A stretch of 64,000 nucleotides of DNA from Thermodesulfobacteriota bacterium (GTDB taxonomy: Bacteria; Desulfobacterota_D; UBA1144; Nemesobacterales; UBA2774). This document shows, in pieces, positions 19,861 through 28,579 of this stretch. Positions within the stretch are counted from its first letter, which is position 1. Each line of letters begins with the position of its first letter. Below the pieces are notes generated by a model that had not been told where the DNA came from, ran no database searches, and saw nothing but the letters and a program-made list of their open reading frames with translations. The stretch spans positions 558,001 through 622,000 of the forward strand of contig JBFMCV010000001.1 in assembly GCA_040754335.1 (NCBI GenBank), given 5' to 3'. The translations under genes and the position numbers were made by a program.

Positions 19861-20238
19861 CTAATCCATCTTCTCGACCCACTGGGACCGCCAGTCGGGG
19901 GCCGGGAATGGCTCGCTCCAGTATGCGGTCTCCTTCGCTATCTTCCCGTCCCTGAACTCGAATATGAATACGGCCTTGTACACGGGGCCTCCGTAATCTA
20001 AAGACGCCTCGGCGACGACGAGTTCGCCTGCGCTCACCATCCGCCGGGGCGTTATGGTCGGGAGCGCCGGGAACGCCCCGTATATCGCCCGCCTGTTGGC
20101 CGCCCCCACTATCCTCTCACCCGACTGCGGCCAGTCCATGACTGCGTCCTCGTGGAAAAGCTCGTCCATCACCTCCACCTTCCTCTCGTTTATGCACTTG
20201 ATCAAGCGCTCGATAACCTTCTCGTTTCCACTCGCCAT
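19861..20238 (-). CDS. NTF2/SnoaL-like protein
   Basis: 125 residues with the SnoaL/NTF2-like cone fold pattern: VIERLIKCINERKVEVMDEL, FHEDAVMDWPQSGERIVGA, and the beta-sheet end YKAVFIFEFRDGKIAKETAY followed by WSEPFPAPDWR. Members include ketosteroid-isomerase-like enzymes and ligand-binding proteins; no substrate can be assigned. GGAGGCGGGCGTC precedes the ATG. It stands alone between proS and the divergent BASS transporter gene. Confidence 0.82.
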   Translation of the reverse strand: MASGNEKVIERLIKCINERKVEVMDELFHEDAVMDWPQSGERIVGAANRRAIYGAFPALPTITPRRMVSAGELVVAEASLDYGGPVYKAVFIFEFRDGKIAKETAYWSEPFPAPDWRSQWVEKMD

Positions 20239-20434
20239 GACGCCCGCCTCCTGTCCATGTCATTTGCAAATATGATGCAGCCGCATAAATCATCCTCTGC
20301 CTTCTTACTATAGTAGATTCGGGTTGGAAATGAAATGGGGTATTAGATTTAAACGATGAGTCAGCGCCGATTGACACCTAATCTCTATTTATGTAATTTA
20401 GCCTGCTTATAAAATTCACTATGAAGAAGCCATA

Positions 20435-21361
20435 TTGAAATACGTCTCCAGCCTTAACAGCCTCGTAACCGACTACTTCACGTTCTGGATAATCCTGTTT
20501 TCGGTAATCACATTCCTCTATCCGGCCCCATTCTCCGGGCTCACGGGACTTATCGTGCCCGTCCTCGGGATAATAATGTTCGGCATGGGCATGACGCTTA
20601 CCGGGGAGGACTTCAGGAGGATCGCCGGGAGGCCCGGGGACGTAGCGATAGGCGCGGCCGCCCAGTACGGTATAATGCCGGTGACCGGGTTTATTCTCGC
20701 CAAGGTGTTTCAGCTCGACCCCATTCTCGCGACGGGCGTCGTGCTCGTGGGCTCCTGCCCCGGCGGCACGGCGTCTAACGTCATCACGTATCTCGCAAGG
20801 GGAGACGTCGCGCTCTCCGTCACCATGACGTCAGTTACGACCCTCATGGCTCCTCTCATGGTGCCCTTCTTCATGTACGTATTCGCCGGGCAGTGGATTC
20901 ACGTCCCCGCGCTCGACCTGTTCATATCTACATTAGAAATAATAATCCTCCCCGTCGTGCTGGGCGCGGGTCTGAGGCTCCTCCTCGGAAAAAGGATTGA
21001 ATACGTCCTGCCCGTGCTTCCGGGCGTTTCGTCGCTGTCCATAATATTCATAGTGGGCGTGATAGTCGCGGCCAATGCGAATTCTATCGCCAGGGTCGGG
21101 CCGGCGGTCGCCGTGATTGTGATGCTGCACAACGTTATCGGGCTTGCGCTCGGATACTCTGCAGCGAGGCTCTCCGGAATGGACGTCAGGAAAGCGAGGG
21201 CGGTGTCCATAGAGGTAGGCATGCAGAATTCAGGGCTTGCCGTCGCGTTAGCTAACCTCCATTTCAGCCCGCTCGCGGCGCTGCCTGCCGCCATATTCAG
21301 CGTATGGCACAATATTTCAGGCTCGGCCATTGCATGGTGGTGGAGGAGGCATACGAAATGA
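20435..21361 (+). CDS. Bile acid:sodium symporter (BASS) family transporter
   Basis: 308-residue inner-membrane protein with about nine hydrophobic segments. BASS landmarks are GIIMFGMGMTLTGEDFRRIA, LVGSCPGGTASNVITYLARG (Na+-site region) and VSIEVGMQNSGLAVALANLH. Despite the family name, bacterial members carry various organic anions such as pantoate or keto acids. The start is TTG at 20435; the nearby ATG 20421 is out of frame and meets a stop at once. The EamA gene follows by 20 bases, so the two are likely an operon. Confidence 0.9.
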   Translation: MKYVSSLNSLVTDYFTFWIILFSVITFLYPAPFSGLTGLIVPVLGIIMFGMGMTLTGEDFRRIAGRPGDVAIGAAAQYGIMPVTGFILAKVFQLDPILATGVVLVGSCPGGTASNVITYLARGDVALSVTMTSVTTLMAPLMVPFFMYVFAGQWIHVPALDLFISTLEIIILPVVLGAGLRLLLGKRIEYVLPVLPGVSSLSIIFIVGVIVAANANSIARVGPAVAVIVMLHNVIGLALGYSAARLSGMDVRKARAVSIEVGMQNSGLAVALANLHFSPLAALPAAIFSVWHNISGSAIAWWWRRHTK

Positions 21362-21380
21362 CGAGCCGGAGAACGCGCGG

Positions 21381-22307
21381 ATGAGCGGAAATAACGGTGT
21401 CAGGAACGGGAGGGAGAAATTCCCTCTTTCCGGGTACCTGTTCCTGGTCGGGACAGCCCTCTTCACGGCGCTCTCCTACGCTTTCGGAAGGGCGGCAGAC
21501 AGGTCTATAGACGCGACTACCACGATGTTCATCTGGTTTTTCGGCGCGTTCCTGTGCTCTATCGCGGTCGTGGCCGCCGTCCCTTCGCAAAGGGCCGATT
21601 TCAGGAGCCTCGGGAAGTACAGGAACATCTTCATACTGAGCTCCATACTCACTGCCGTTAGCGGCGTGATGTGGATAACCGCGATAAGGACCATAGGCAT
21701 ACCGCTCACGTCGTTCCTCATGAAGTCGCAGACCCTTTTCTCTCTCCTCCTCGGGATGGTCTTCTTAGGCGAGAGGCTCAACAAGTGGGAGAGCGTGGGA
21801 GTCGTCATCACCGTCACGGGCGGGATAATAGTCGCCTACCAGAGGGAGTTCTCGCTCCTGATAGGCACGTTCACAGCCATAGGTGCCGCGCTCTGTTATT
21901 CGAGCCTGTCTTTCGTGGTGAAGAAGATAGGCCAGGATCTCAACATGCACACGGTCGCCAACCTGAGGGCGCTCGGCGTATCGCTCTTCCTCTTCGTGTA
22001 CCTGATAGCGACCGGGACCTTCCAGACGCCCCGGCCCGTCGACATTATGTACATGGCCCTGGGCGGCATAACGGGCGCTTATATAGCCAAGGCGTGCCAG
22101 TTCCAGGCCATAAAGCTCATAGACGTCTCCCGCACGACCGCAGTGCTCCCTCTCGAATCCATATTCGTCGTGATCTTTTCATATTACATATTCCACGAGA
22201 TACCGTCTCTCATAAAGCTGATCGGCGGCGCGGGGATAATAGTCGGCGTCATTTTCCTCGTGGTATTCAGGGCCGAGAAACCCGAGGACCTGGGTGAGGG
22301 GGAGTGA
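21381..22307 (+). CDS. EamA/DMT-family transporter
   Basis: 308-residue inner-membrane carrier of the drug/metabolite transporter superfamily. Two EamA halves are visible: one from LFLVGTALFTALSYAFGRAA to GVVITVTGGIIVAY, and one from FTAIGAALCYSSLSFVVKKI to IKLIGGAGIIVGVIFLVVF, about ten membrane spans. Substrates range from amino acids to metabolites and cannot be predicted. ATG 21381 was chosen; a TTG at 21330 is in frame but overlaps the BASS gene and adds a Gly-rich stretch. Ribosome site is weak, consistent with coupling to the gene before. Confidence 0.87.
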   Translation: MSGNNGVRNGREKFPLSGYLFLVGTALFTALSYAFGRAADRSIDATTTMFIWFFGAFLCSIAVVAAVPSQRADFRSLGKYRNIFILSSILTAVSGVMWITAIRTIGIPLTSFLMKSQTLFSLLLGMVFLGERLNKWESVGVVITVTGGIIVAYQREFSLLIGTFTAIGAALCYSSLSFVVKKIGQDLNMHTVANLRALGVSLFLFVYLIATGTFQTPRPVDIMYMALGGITGAYIAKACQFQAIKLIDVSRTTAVLPLESIFVVIFSYYIFHEIPSLIKLIGGAGIIVGVIFLVVFRAEKPEDLGEGE

Positions 22308-23058
22308 GCGGTCAATTCTTTTCTGTCTTTGCGAGCGGAGCTAACGTCGTTAGCGTAGCGCGGCAATCTCATCTTTATTTTGTCATTCCCGACACCGATC
22401 GGGAATCTCATCTTTTCCTTTCGTAGTTTTATAACTGTAGGAGCGCCATTCCTGAGTCTCTAACGTTTGATACGTTGGCGAACCCTAACCCGTTCGTCCT
22501 GAGGCGCAGAACCTGCGCGCGTATACGATCCCTATGTCGCTCCTCAGCTCAGCCCAATAATGGAGCCAAGATAATTCTGAGCTGCGCGCCTGTCCTGAGT
22601 TTGTCGAAGGGTCGAAGGACGGAGGTGTTAACAACTAAATCCACCCTTCCCCTCCTTTTAGATCCTGAATCAAGTTCAGGACAGGCGGAGGGAATTAAAA
22701 CACTCGAATGATCGTTATTTGAATGCAAGCAGCACGAACGGGTTTTCTCTGGGACCTTGACATAGAAATTTCCCCCTTAGAAAAAGGGGGATTAAGGGGG
22801 ATTTAAAGAACTGGATTCCTGATCGGAACTTGCCCTGAACTTGATTCGGGGTCGGGAATGACAGGATAAAAAGTATGAGATTGCCGCGGTCGCATCCGGC
22901 TTCGCCTAAAGGCTACGCCGGGACAGGCGCTCCCTCGCAAAGACACCATTAAGCTTCGCAAAAGTTACATCAGGCAAGCAGGACGAACGGGTCTTGGATT
23001 TGTAATAGGCTAAGCTGAAATGTCACGTGAGGATCGTACACGAGCGCAGGTTCTGCGC
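22308..23058. repeat. Repeat-filled spacer
   Basis: About 750 bases without a gene. Units include TTGCGAGCGGAGC...CGCGGCAATCTC (22328-22370), TCATTCCCGACACCGATCGG (22382), GAGGCGCAGAACCTGCGC (22500), GATCCTGAATCAAGTTCAGG nested in CCTCC/GGAGG (22652-22692), CCCCCTTAGAAAAAGGGGGA (22772), a 71-base unit at 22875-22945, and GCGCAGGTTCTGCGCC at 23043-23058, running up to the stop of the LysE gene. Confidence 0.75.
22875..22945. repeat. 71-base repeat, copy 1
   Basis: From ATGAGATTGCCGCGGTCGCA to CTCCCTCGCAAAGACA. Nearly identical to 32228-32299, with a few changes around the central GGCTTCGCC...CTACGCCGGGA. The halves are partly inverted (CCGGCTTCGCC / CTACGCCGG). Confidence 0.75.
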
Positions 23059-23688
23059 CTACACCATCCTGAGGCGTATAAGGCTTATGAAGGCATACGC
23101 CCCGCAGCCGAATATGAATATGCCCGTCACCTTGTTAACTATGACGAGCCCCCTTTCGGAGAGCCTGCCCCTCAGATGGGAAATCACGTAGCAGAGAACC
23201 GTCCAGAGGAACGCGCAGCCCGTGAATATGCCCGCGACGAGGAGAGCTGCGGTCCTGTAATAATCGGCTGGCTTGTGAATGCCGATAATGGCGAATAGTG
23301 CAAGGATGGATAATATGACCATAGGGTTCGATAGCGTAAGGAGGAACGCGGAACCGAATGTCCCGAAGTGGCTCCTGTCGACCTTGGATTCGGAATATGG
23401 AGCCGGCTTCGAGAAATAGACCCTCAGTCCGAATACGAAAAGTATAATCCCGCCTATCGCGTGCACCCATGCCTCCCTCTCCATGAGCATCTCCGATATG
23501 AACGTGAGTCCAAACGCGACTATCGCCGCGTACACGGCGTCGCCCGCAGCGGAGCCGAGACCGGAGACTATGCCCGATTTCCTGCCTTCGTTTATGGTGC
23601 GCTGGACGACGAGAGCCCCGACAGGCCCTATCGGGGCCGTTATGATGATGCCTACTATTATTCCCTTGATAAAAATAGCGAAGTCCAT
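23059..23688 (-). CDS. LysE-family exporter
   Basis: 209-residue inner-membrane protein with about six hydrophobic segments. The family N-terminus is clear: IIVGIIITAPIGPVGALVVQ followed by GRKSGIVSGLGSAAGDAVYA. A loop holds FGTFGSAFLLTLSNPMVILS, the conserved NP region. LysE/RhtB members export amino acids or small metabolites; substrate unknown. It stands alone, followed by repeats. Confidence 0.9.
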   Translation of the reverse strand: MDFAIFIKGIIVGIIITAPIGPVGALVVQRTINEGRKSGIVSGLGSAAGDAVYAAIVAFGLTFISEMLMEREAWVHAIGGIILFVFGLRVYFSKPAPYSESKVDRSHFGTFGSAFLLTLSNPMVILSILALFAIIGIHKPADYYRTAALLVAGIFTGCAFLWTVLCYVISHLRGRLSERGLVIVNKVTGIFIFGCGAYAFISLIRLRMV

Positions 23689-23878
23689 ACGTAAGTTTAG
23701 GTAACACTATACCCGATATAAATAATCTTTCTCAAGTGGAGGATAAGATTGGGGAAATTTGTTATCCTGAAAACAATTATCAATATGAAAGCGTTATGAA
23801 GGCTAAATAATTTCGGGCATGGAGATGGTCCCGTGCACGGAGTTTTGAGCCGTTCCGGGCCGCGTCCCGAAACCGCCG

Positions 23879-25639
23879 TCACGAAGCGGCGACGATCTCG
23901 GTAAGGAATTCCGGCGGTAAGGAGTCCCCCCATTTCTCGATGATGGACCTAGTCAGGCGCTCCCTGATCTCGGGGCCTGTCTTGAGCCTCAGGCACTCCA
24001 CGGCTATCTCCCTCGATTCCTTCTCGGTTATCGTGCTCAGGAGCTTCTTGACCCTGGGTATGGAATGGGTGTTCATGCTGAGCTCGTCGACCCCCAGCCC
24101 GACCAGCAGCGGCACGCACGGGAGCTGACTCGCCATTTCCCCGCAGACGCTCGCGGGTATGCCGTTCGAGTGGGCAGAATCGATGACGCCCTTGATCAGT
24201 CTCAGCACGGCCGGGTGAAAAGGCGTGTAGAGGTAGGAGACGTGCTCGTTCACCCTGTCTACTGCGAGCGTGTACTGTATGAGGTCGTTCGTGCCTATGC
24301 TCAGGAAATCGACTTCTTCGGATATATCCGACGCCGTTATCGCCGCGGAAGGGGTTTCGATCATGACCCCTATCTGCCATGTGCCTTCCCGTCCCAGCTC
24401 GGCGGCGGTCTCGGAGATTATGGACTTCGTCTCGGATATCTCGGCCATGTCGGAGACCATCGGGATGAGTATCCTCACCTTCCTGCCGTCGGACGCCCTC
24501 AGTATCGCCCTTATCTGGGTCCTGAAAGCGTGCTCCTCCTGGAGCGAGAACCTTATGCCCCGGAGACCTAACGCGGGGTTGAGCCTCGGTGAGGGTTCCA
24601 TGCCCGTGGGGAACTTGTCCCCCCCTATGTCGAGGGTCCTTATGGTAACGAGCGGGGAATCGAGCGCGTAGACCACCTTCCTGTAGTTCTCGTACTGCTC
24701 TTCCTCGTCAGGGAAATAATCGGACTTCGTGAACAGGAACTCCGTCCTGTACATGCCTATGCCTTCGGCGCCGTAGCAGACGGCGTGGGTGAGCTCTTCT
24801 ATTATCTCTATGTTCGCGTTTACCTTTATTTCCTTCCCGTCGAGCGTCCTGCCGGGGAGCTTGGCGTATTCTAACAGCTTCTTTTCGAGCGCCATGTGAC
24901 TCGACCTGCGCTCCCTGAACTCCTCCTGCTCGCCCGGGGACGGGTCGAGTATCGCTATGCCCCTGAAACCGTCTATGAAGATCGTGTCGCCCGGGCTCGC
25001 CCTGAGCGTTATGTCCTCGAGACCCATGACCGTTGGTATACCGAGGGACTTCGCCACGATCGCGCTGTGCGACGTGGAAGCTCCCGTATCAGTCGCAATA
25101 CCTATGGCGTGGTGCTTCGCGAACGCGACCACGTCTACCGCGGATATATCGTGCGCCACGAGAACGGAATCGTGCCCGAGGTCGGGTATGTCCTCGGCGA
25201 CGCCGTGGAGGTTCCGGAGTATCCTCTGCCCCATGTAATAGATATCGGCGAGCCTCTCCTTCATGTACTGGTCCTCGACCTTCCTGAAGGCCTCGCTCTT
25301 TACCGAGAGTATGTGGTTAACGGCCCACTCGGCGTTTACGCGCTCGGTCTCTATGAACCTGAGCACTTCTTCCGCGAGGAGCTCGTCCTCGAGCATCATT
25401 ATGTTGAGGTTCAGTATCTGGAGGTGGTCTCCGGCCTCAAGCGGCTCGAGCTTTTCCCTGATAGTGAGGAGCTGATCCTTGGAGCGCCTGACCGACTGGA
25501 GGAACCTCTCTTTTTCGGCATCGATGAGCTTCTCGTCGATCTGCACCCTCTCGACGATCATCCTCGACCGGTCGAGCAGCACGACCTTTCCGAGCGCGAT
25601 CCCCGGGGATATGGGGATGCCTTTCCTTTCGACCCTCAT
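23879..25639 (-). CDS. ptsI: PTS enzyme I (PEP-protein phosphotransferase)
   Basis: 586-residue cytoplasmic enzyme that takes phosphate from phosphoenolpyruvate and passes it to HPr. The phosphorylated histidine is H191 in DTGASTSHSAIVA. The PEP-binding barrel shows EGIGMYRTEFLF, LDIGGDKFPTG and MIETPSAAITASDI, and the catalytic Cys is in GIPASVCGEMAS near 504. The ATG overlaps the ptsH stop by four bases (ATGA), so HPr and enzyme I are made together. No sugar-specific EII component is in the window, which favours a regulatory role. Confidence 0.96.
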   Translation of the reverse strand: MRVERKGIPISPGIALGKVVLLDRSRMIVERVQIDEKLIDAEKERFLQSVRRSKDQLLTIREKLEPLEAGDHLQILNLNIMMLEDELLAEEVLRFIETERVNAEWAVNHILSVKSEAFRKVEDQYMKERLADIYYMGQRILRNLHGVAEDIPDLGHDSVLVAHDISAVDVVAFAKHHAIGIATDTGASTSHSAIVAKSLGIPTVMGLEDITLRASPGDTIFIDGFRGIAILDPSPGEQEEFRERRSSHMALEKKLLEYAKLPGRTLDGKEIKVNANIEIIEELTHAVCYGAEGIGMYRTEFLFTKSDYFPDEEEQYENYRKVVYALDSPLVTIRTLDIGGDKFPTGMEPSPRLNPALGLRGIRFSLQEEHAFRTQIRAILRASDGRKVRILIPMVSDMAEISETKSIISETAAELGREGTWQIGVMIETPSAAITASDISEEVDFLSIGTNDLIQYTLAVDRVNEHVSYLYTPFHPAVLRLIKGVIDSAHSNGIPASVCGEMASQLPCVPLLVGLGVDELSMNTHSIPRVKKLLSTITEKESREIAVECLRLKTGPEIRERLTRSIIEKWGDSLPPEFLTEIVAAS

Positions 25640-25917
25640 ACGCCCTCGCCGAATCCGCTTTCTATGAGCTCCTCGATCTCGTTCATGGCACTCTCGGAGC
25701 CTACGCCTTTGGTTATCACCTTGATGTCGCTTCCCTTTGCGGCCGCGAGCGACAGCACGCCGAGGATGCTCTTGCCGTCTACCTCGTACCCGTTCTTTAC
25801 GAGCTTGACGTCGCAGGAGAACCTGCTCGACAGCCTTACGAAAACGGCGGCTGCTCGCGCGTGTAGACCCAGTTTATTCTTTATCGTGAAAACCCTGACT
25901 ACTTCCGTTTCCGGCAC
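25636..25917 (-). CDS. ptsH: Phosphocarrier protein HPr
   Basis: 93-residue phosphocarrier. The active-site histidine is H19 in LGLHARAAAVFV. The regulatory serine region is GKSILGVLSLAAAKG with Ser50 (equivalent of Ser46), intact, so HPr kinase control is possible although no hprK gene is in the window. It lies directly before ptsI with a four-base overlap. Length is slightly more than the usual 85-90 because of a short N-terminal lead. Confidence 0.95.
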   Translation of the reverse strand: MPETEVVRVFTIKNKLGLHARAAAVFVRLSSRFSCDVKLVKNGYEVDGKSILGVLSLAAAKGSDIKVITKGVGSESAMNEIEELIESGFGEGV

Positions 25918-25993
25918 CAGTCGATAACCTCAAGCGATATGTGACTTTTTTCCGTTGTACTCGGCCGAGAGTGAGCATGAATTGTCATAAGCA

Positions 25994-26791
25994 CTAATTA
26001 TAATTTTGCGCGCCGGATTTTTCAATCGCCGCCTGAGGCGTGAAGAGGGCCTTGTCCACGCCCCCGTTGAGCTCGACGCCAGGCTCGTACACAATTGTAA
26101 TCGAAAGCCCGCCGGTATCAAAATCGATCTTACGGGGGAAATAGTGGCCGTCGACGAGCCCGTCGAAATATTCGTAATTGAGGAGAGCCCTGTCGCCGTT
26201 CTCCATCGAGAACTCGGCCTTCTCGACCCTGTAGTTATCGCCGTTGACCCAGAGCGCGTTCTCCACCCCCCCGCCCCCGTCCCTCCATGTGAGCTTTATC
26301 ATCCCGGCGTCCGAGGCGACCGCCGGCTTTGATTCCGTTTCGTAGATCCTGTACGGGAGCCTTCCCATCACGAGGCTCACTAGGCTCTCGGCCGTTATCC
26401 GTATATCCAGCCCCGGATAGACGTACGAGAGGTCGAATTCCTCACCCGCGTCGTACACGCCCCTTTCGCCAGAGGATATTATGTATATGTGCCTCCCGTC
26501 GGAGGAGATGAACCCGACCGTGCTGCCGAACGGGTTAAGCGCTTCGAGCCTTATGAGGTCGGGCCTTTCGGCGACCGTGACCTGCGTGTATGAGACCTTG
26601 TCCGAAGGGGTCTCGATCCTCACGCGGGCGAGCCCCTTGAGCGATCGCACCCCGCTCTCGAGGAGCCCGATCTTGTCGATTATCGCGCCCGGGTCCGCGC
26701 CCGCAACATCTACCGCGGCCTCCTTCCGCGCGCACGAAGCGGAAAGGAGGAGCAGGCCGATCATGAAGTATCTCTTGTATCCGTGTTTCAA
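25994..26791 (-). CDS. LolB/DUF4292-like outer-membrane lipoprotein
   Basis: 265 residues with a lipobox (LLLLSASC, Cys20). The mature part is a long beta-rich domain of the LolA/LolB/DUF4292 style: IDKIGLLESGVRSLKGLARV, TVAERPDLIRLEALNPFGST, and DLSYVYPGLDIRITAESLVS, with late VDGHYFPRKIDFD. Such proteins bind lipid or lipoprotein chains in a half-barrel. It lies directly downstream of the TPR lipoprotein (2-base gap), the last gene of a three-gene envelope operon. The exact ligand is unknown. Confidence 0.82.
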   Translation of the reverse strand: MKHGYKRYFMIGLLLLSASCARKEAAVDVAGADPGAIIDKIGLLESGVRSLKGLARVRIETPSDKVSYTQVTVAERPDLIRLEALNPFGSTVGFISSDGRHIYIISSGERGVYDAGEEFDLSYVYPGLDIRITAESLVSLVMGRLPYRIYETESKPAVASDAGMIKLTWRDGGGGVENALWVNGDNYRVEKAEFSMENGDRALLNYEYFDGLVDGHYFPRKIDFDTGGLSITIVYEPGVELNGGVDKALFTPQAAIEKSGAQNYN

Positions 26792-26793
26792 TT

Positions 26794-28578
26794 CTAGCTT
26801 TGTATCTTGGGATTTTTCGACAGCTGATTTATCTTTTGCCTGAGCCTGTCCCTGAGCTCAATGTCCTCGGGGTTGTCGGACTTGACGCCGTAGAGCATCA
26901 CGAGGCCCTTGTTGTAGTACTCGATCGCTCTCTCCGTGTCCCCCATGTCCCTGTAAACGTCCCCCAGGTGCTCGAGTATGGCGGGGTCGTCCGACTGGAG
27001 CGCGGCCGCCTCCTTGAGCAGCTTCACGGCCTCGGCGTACTTCCCCTTCTTGTAGTAGACCCAGCCCAGGCTGTCGAGTATGTACCCCTTGTTGGGCGAA
27101 ATGACGAGCGCCTTCCTGATGAGCGACTCCGCTTCGTCGAGGTTGACTCCTTGCTCGGCGTATGTATAACCGACGAAGTTAAGGGCGTCCGCGTGCCGGG
27201 GGTTCATCTCTATGAGCTTCTTCATGGTGTTGATGGAATCCTGCTCGCGCTCGATGAGGTAGTACGTCACGCCGAGCGAGTAGTATATGGTCTCGCTGCC
27301 GGGGTTCGATTCGAGGAATTTCCTGTAAAGGTTTACGGCGTCTTCGTTCCTGCCCGATTTCCTGTAGACGCTCCCGAGATAATTCACGATCACTTCGTTG
27401 TCGGGCTCCCGCCCGTAGACCTCCTCCATGAGCGACATGGACTCGGACAGCATATCCCGCTTCTCGAATACGTAAGCTTTCTGGACGAGGCTCTCGTCGT
27501 AGAATTCCGAGTACTGCGGTATCGAGTCAAGTATCCGGACGGCCTCGTCGTATTTACCCGCCTCGATGTAGCAGAGTGCGAGGTAGTATTTCGCCCGGTC
27601 GTCGTCGGGGTTGCCCATGAGTATGAGCCTGAACTCCTCTATCGCCTTGTCGTAATCGCCCGACTCGATGTAGAGGAGGCCGAGCCGGAGCTTGAGATCC
27701 GGGTTCTGGTAGTCCATCCCCTCCGCCTTCTCGAACTGCTTCCTCGCCTCCTCCATCCGGTTGACCCTGAAGAGGAAATTGCCGTACCGCACGTAAGACT
27801 CGAGACTGTGGGGGTAGAGGACTATGACGTCCTGGTATACGCGCTCCGATTCCTTGATCCTCCCCTGCTGCTCGTAAACTATGGCGAGCTCGATCAGAGC
27901 CGAGCCGAAGCTCGGGTTTATGTCTAGCGCCATCTTGTAATTCTCCTCCGCGCGGGCGTAGTCTCCCTTCTCGTAGTAGAGCTTGCCGAGGAAGAAGTAA
28001 CCCTTCTCGTTGTCGGGGTAGAGCTCCGTTATCTTCCTGAACTTGACCTCGGCGCTGTCGTATTTCCCCGCTTCCGTGTCCATGATAGCGAGGAAGAGGA
28101 GCGACTCGGCGTCGTCCGGGTCGAGCTCGACGGCGCGCCCCAGTATCTCGACCGACTTCTCCCTCTCCTTCGGGTCCTGAGACGATGCGTATATCTTTCC
28201 TAGTACGGTGTACGAGGGAGCGAACCCGGGGTCGGCTTTTATGGACTCTTCCAGCTTCGCGAGCGCGTCCTGCATCCTGCCCGTGGACATGTAGACTAGC
28301 GCGAGGTTGTATTTGAGGTACGCGGACGAGGGGTCGAGCTGCTCCGCAAGCTCGAGCTCGGCGAGTGATTCGGGGAGCCTGTTGTCGAGATACATCATGC
28401 GGGAAACGGCGAAGTGATAGTACGCCTCGTTCCCGGGCGCTTCCGGCGATACGAAAGGCTCGTCGGCCTTGGCGGGGTCGCTTCTGACCGTCGCCGTATG
28501 GGCGCAGGAAAAGAGGGACGGAATCAGTATGATGATCGCGAGCGCGGCTGAATATACGGATTTAATCTTGAATTCCAT
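26794..28578 (-). CDS. TPR-repeat lipoprotein
   Basis: 594 residues: signal peptide with lipobox (PSLFSC, Cys25), then roughly fifteen tetratricopeptide repeats filling about 50-580, for example AYLKYNLALVYMSTGRMQDA, GYFFLGKLYYEKGDYARAEE and LDSLGWVYYKKGKYAEAVKL. TPR arrays are protein-protein scaffolds, here tethered to a membrane facing the periplasm. It sits between a transglutaminase-like protein (1-base gap) and a LolB-like lipoprotein (2-base gap), so all three probably act together. Family resembles tail-anchored envelope or exopolysaccharide-system TPR proteins, but no polysaccharide genes are near. Confidence 0.9.
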   Translation of the reverse strand: MEFKIKSVYSAALAIIILIPSLFSCAHTATVRSDPAKADEPFVSPEAPGNEAYYHFAVSRMMYLDNRLPESLAELELAEQLDPSSAYLKYNLALVYMSTGRMQDALAKLEESIKADPGFAPSYTVLGKIYASSQDPKEREKSVEILGRAVELDPDDAESLLFLAIMDTEAGKYDSAEVKFRKITELYPDNEKGYFFLGKLYYEKGDYARAEENYKMALDINPSFGSALIELAIVYEQQGRIKESERVYQDVIVLYPHSLESYVRYGNFLFRVNRMEEARKQFEKAEGMDYQNPDLKLRLGLLYIESGDYDKAIEEFRLILMGNPDDDRAKYYLALCYIEAGKYDEAVRILDSIPQYSEFYDESLVQKAYVFEKRDMLSESMSLMEEVYGREPDNEVIVNYLGSVYRKSGRNEDAVNLYRKFLESNPGSETIYYSLGVTYYLIEREQDSINTMKKLIEMNPRHADALNFVGYTYAEQGVNLDEAESLIRKALVISPNKGYILDSLGWVYYKKGKYAEAVKLLKEAAALQSDDPAILEHLGDVYRDMGDTERAIEYYNKGLVMLYGVKSDNPEDIELRDRLRQKINQLSKNPKIQS

Positions 28579-28579
28579 G

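Noticed and set aside
26800-27927. Long open frame antisense to the TPR lipoprotein (375 codons)
   Set aside because: It is the mirror of a strongly biased GC-rich coding strand; composition is odd (Leu/Val/Pro/Arg heavy) and the opposite strand has clear TPR and lipobox signals.
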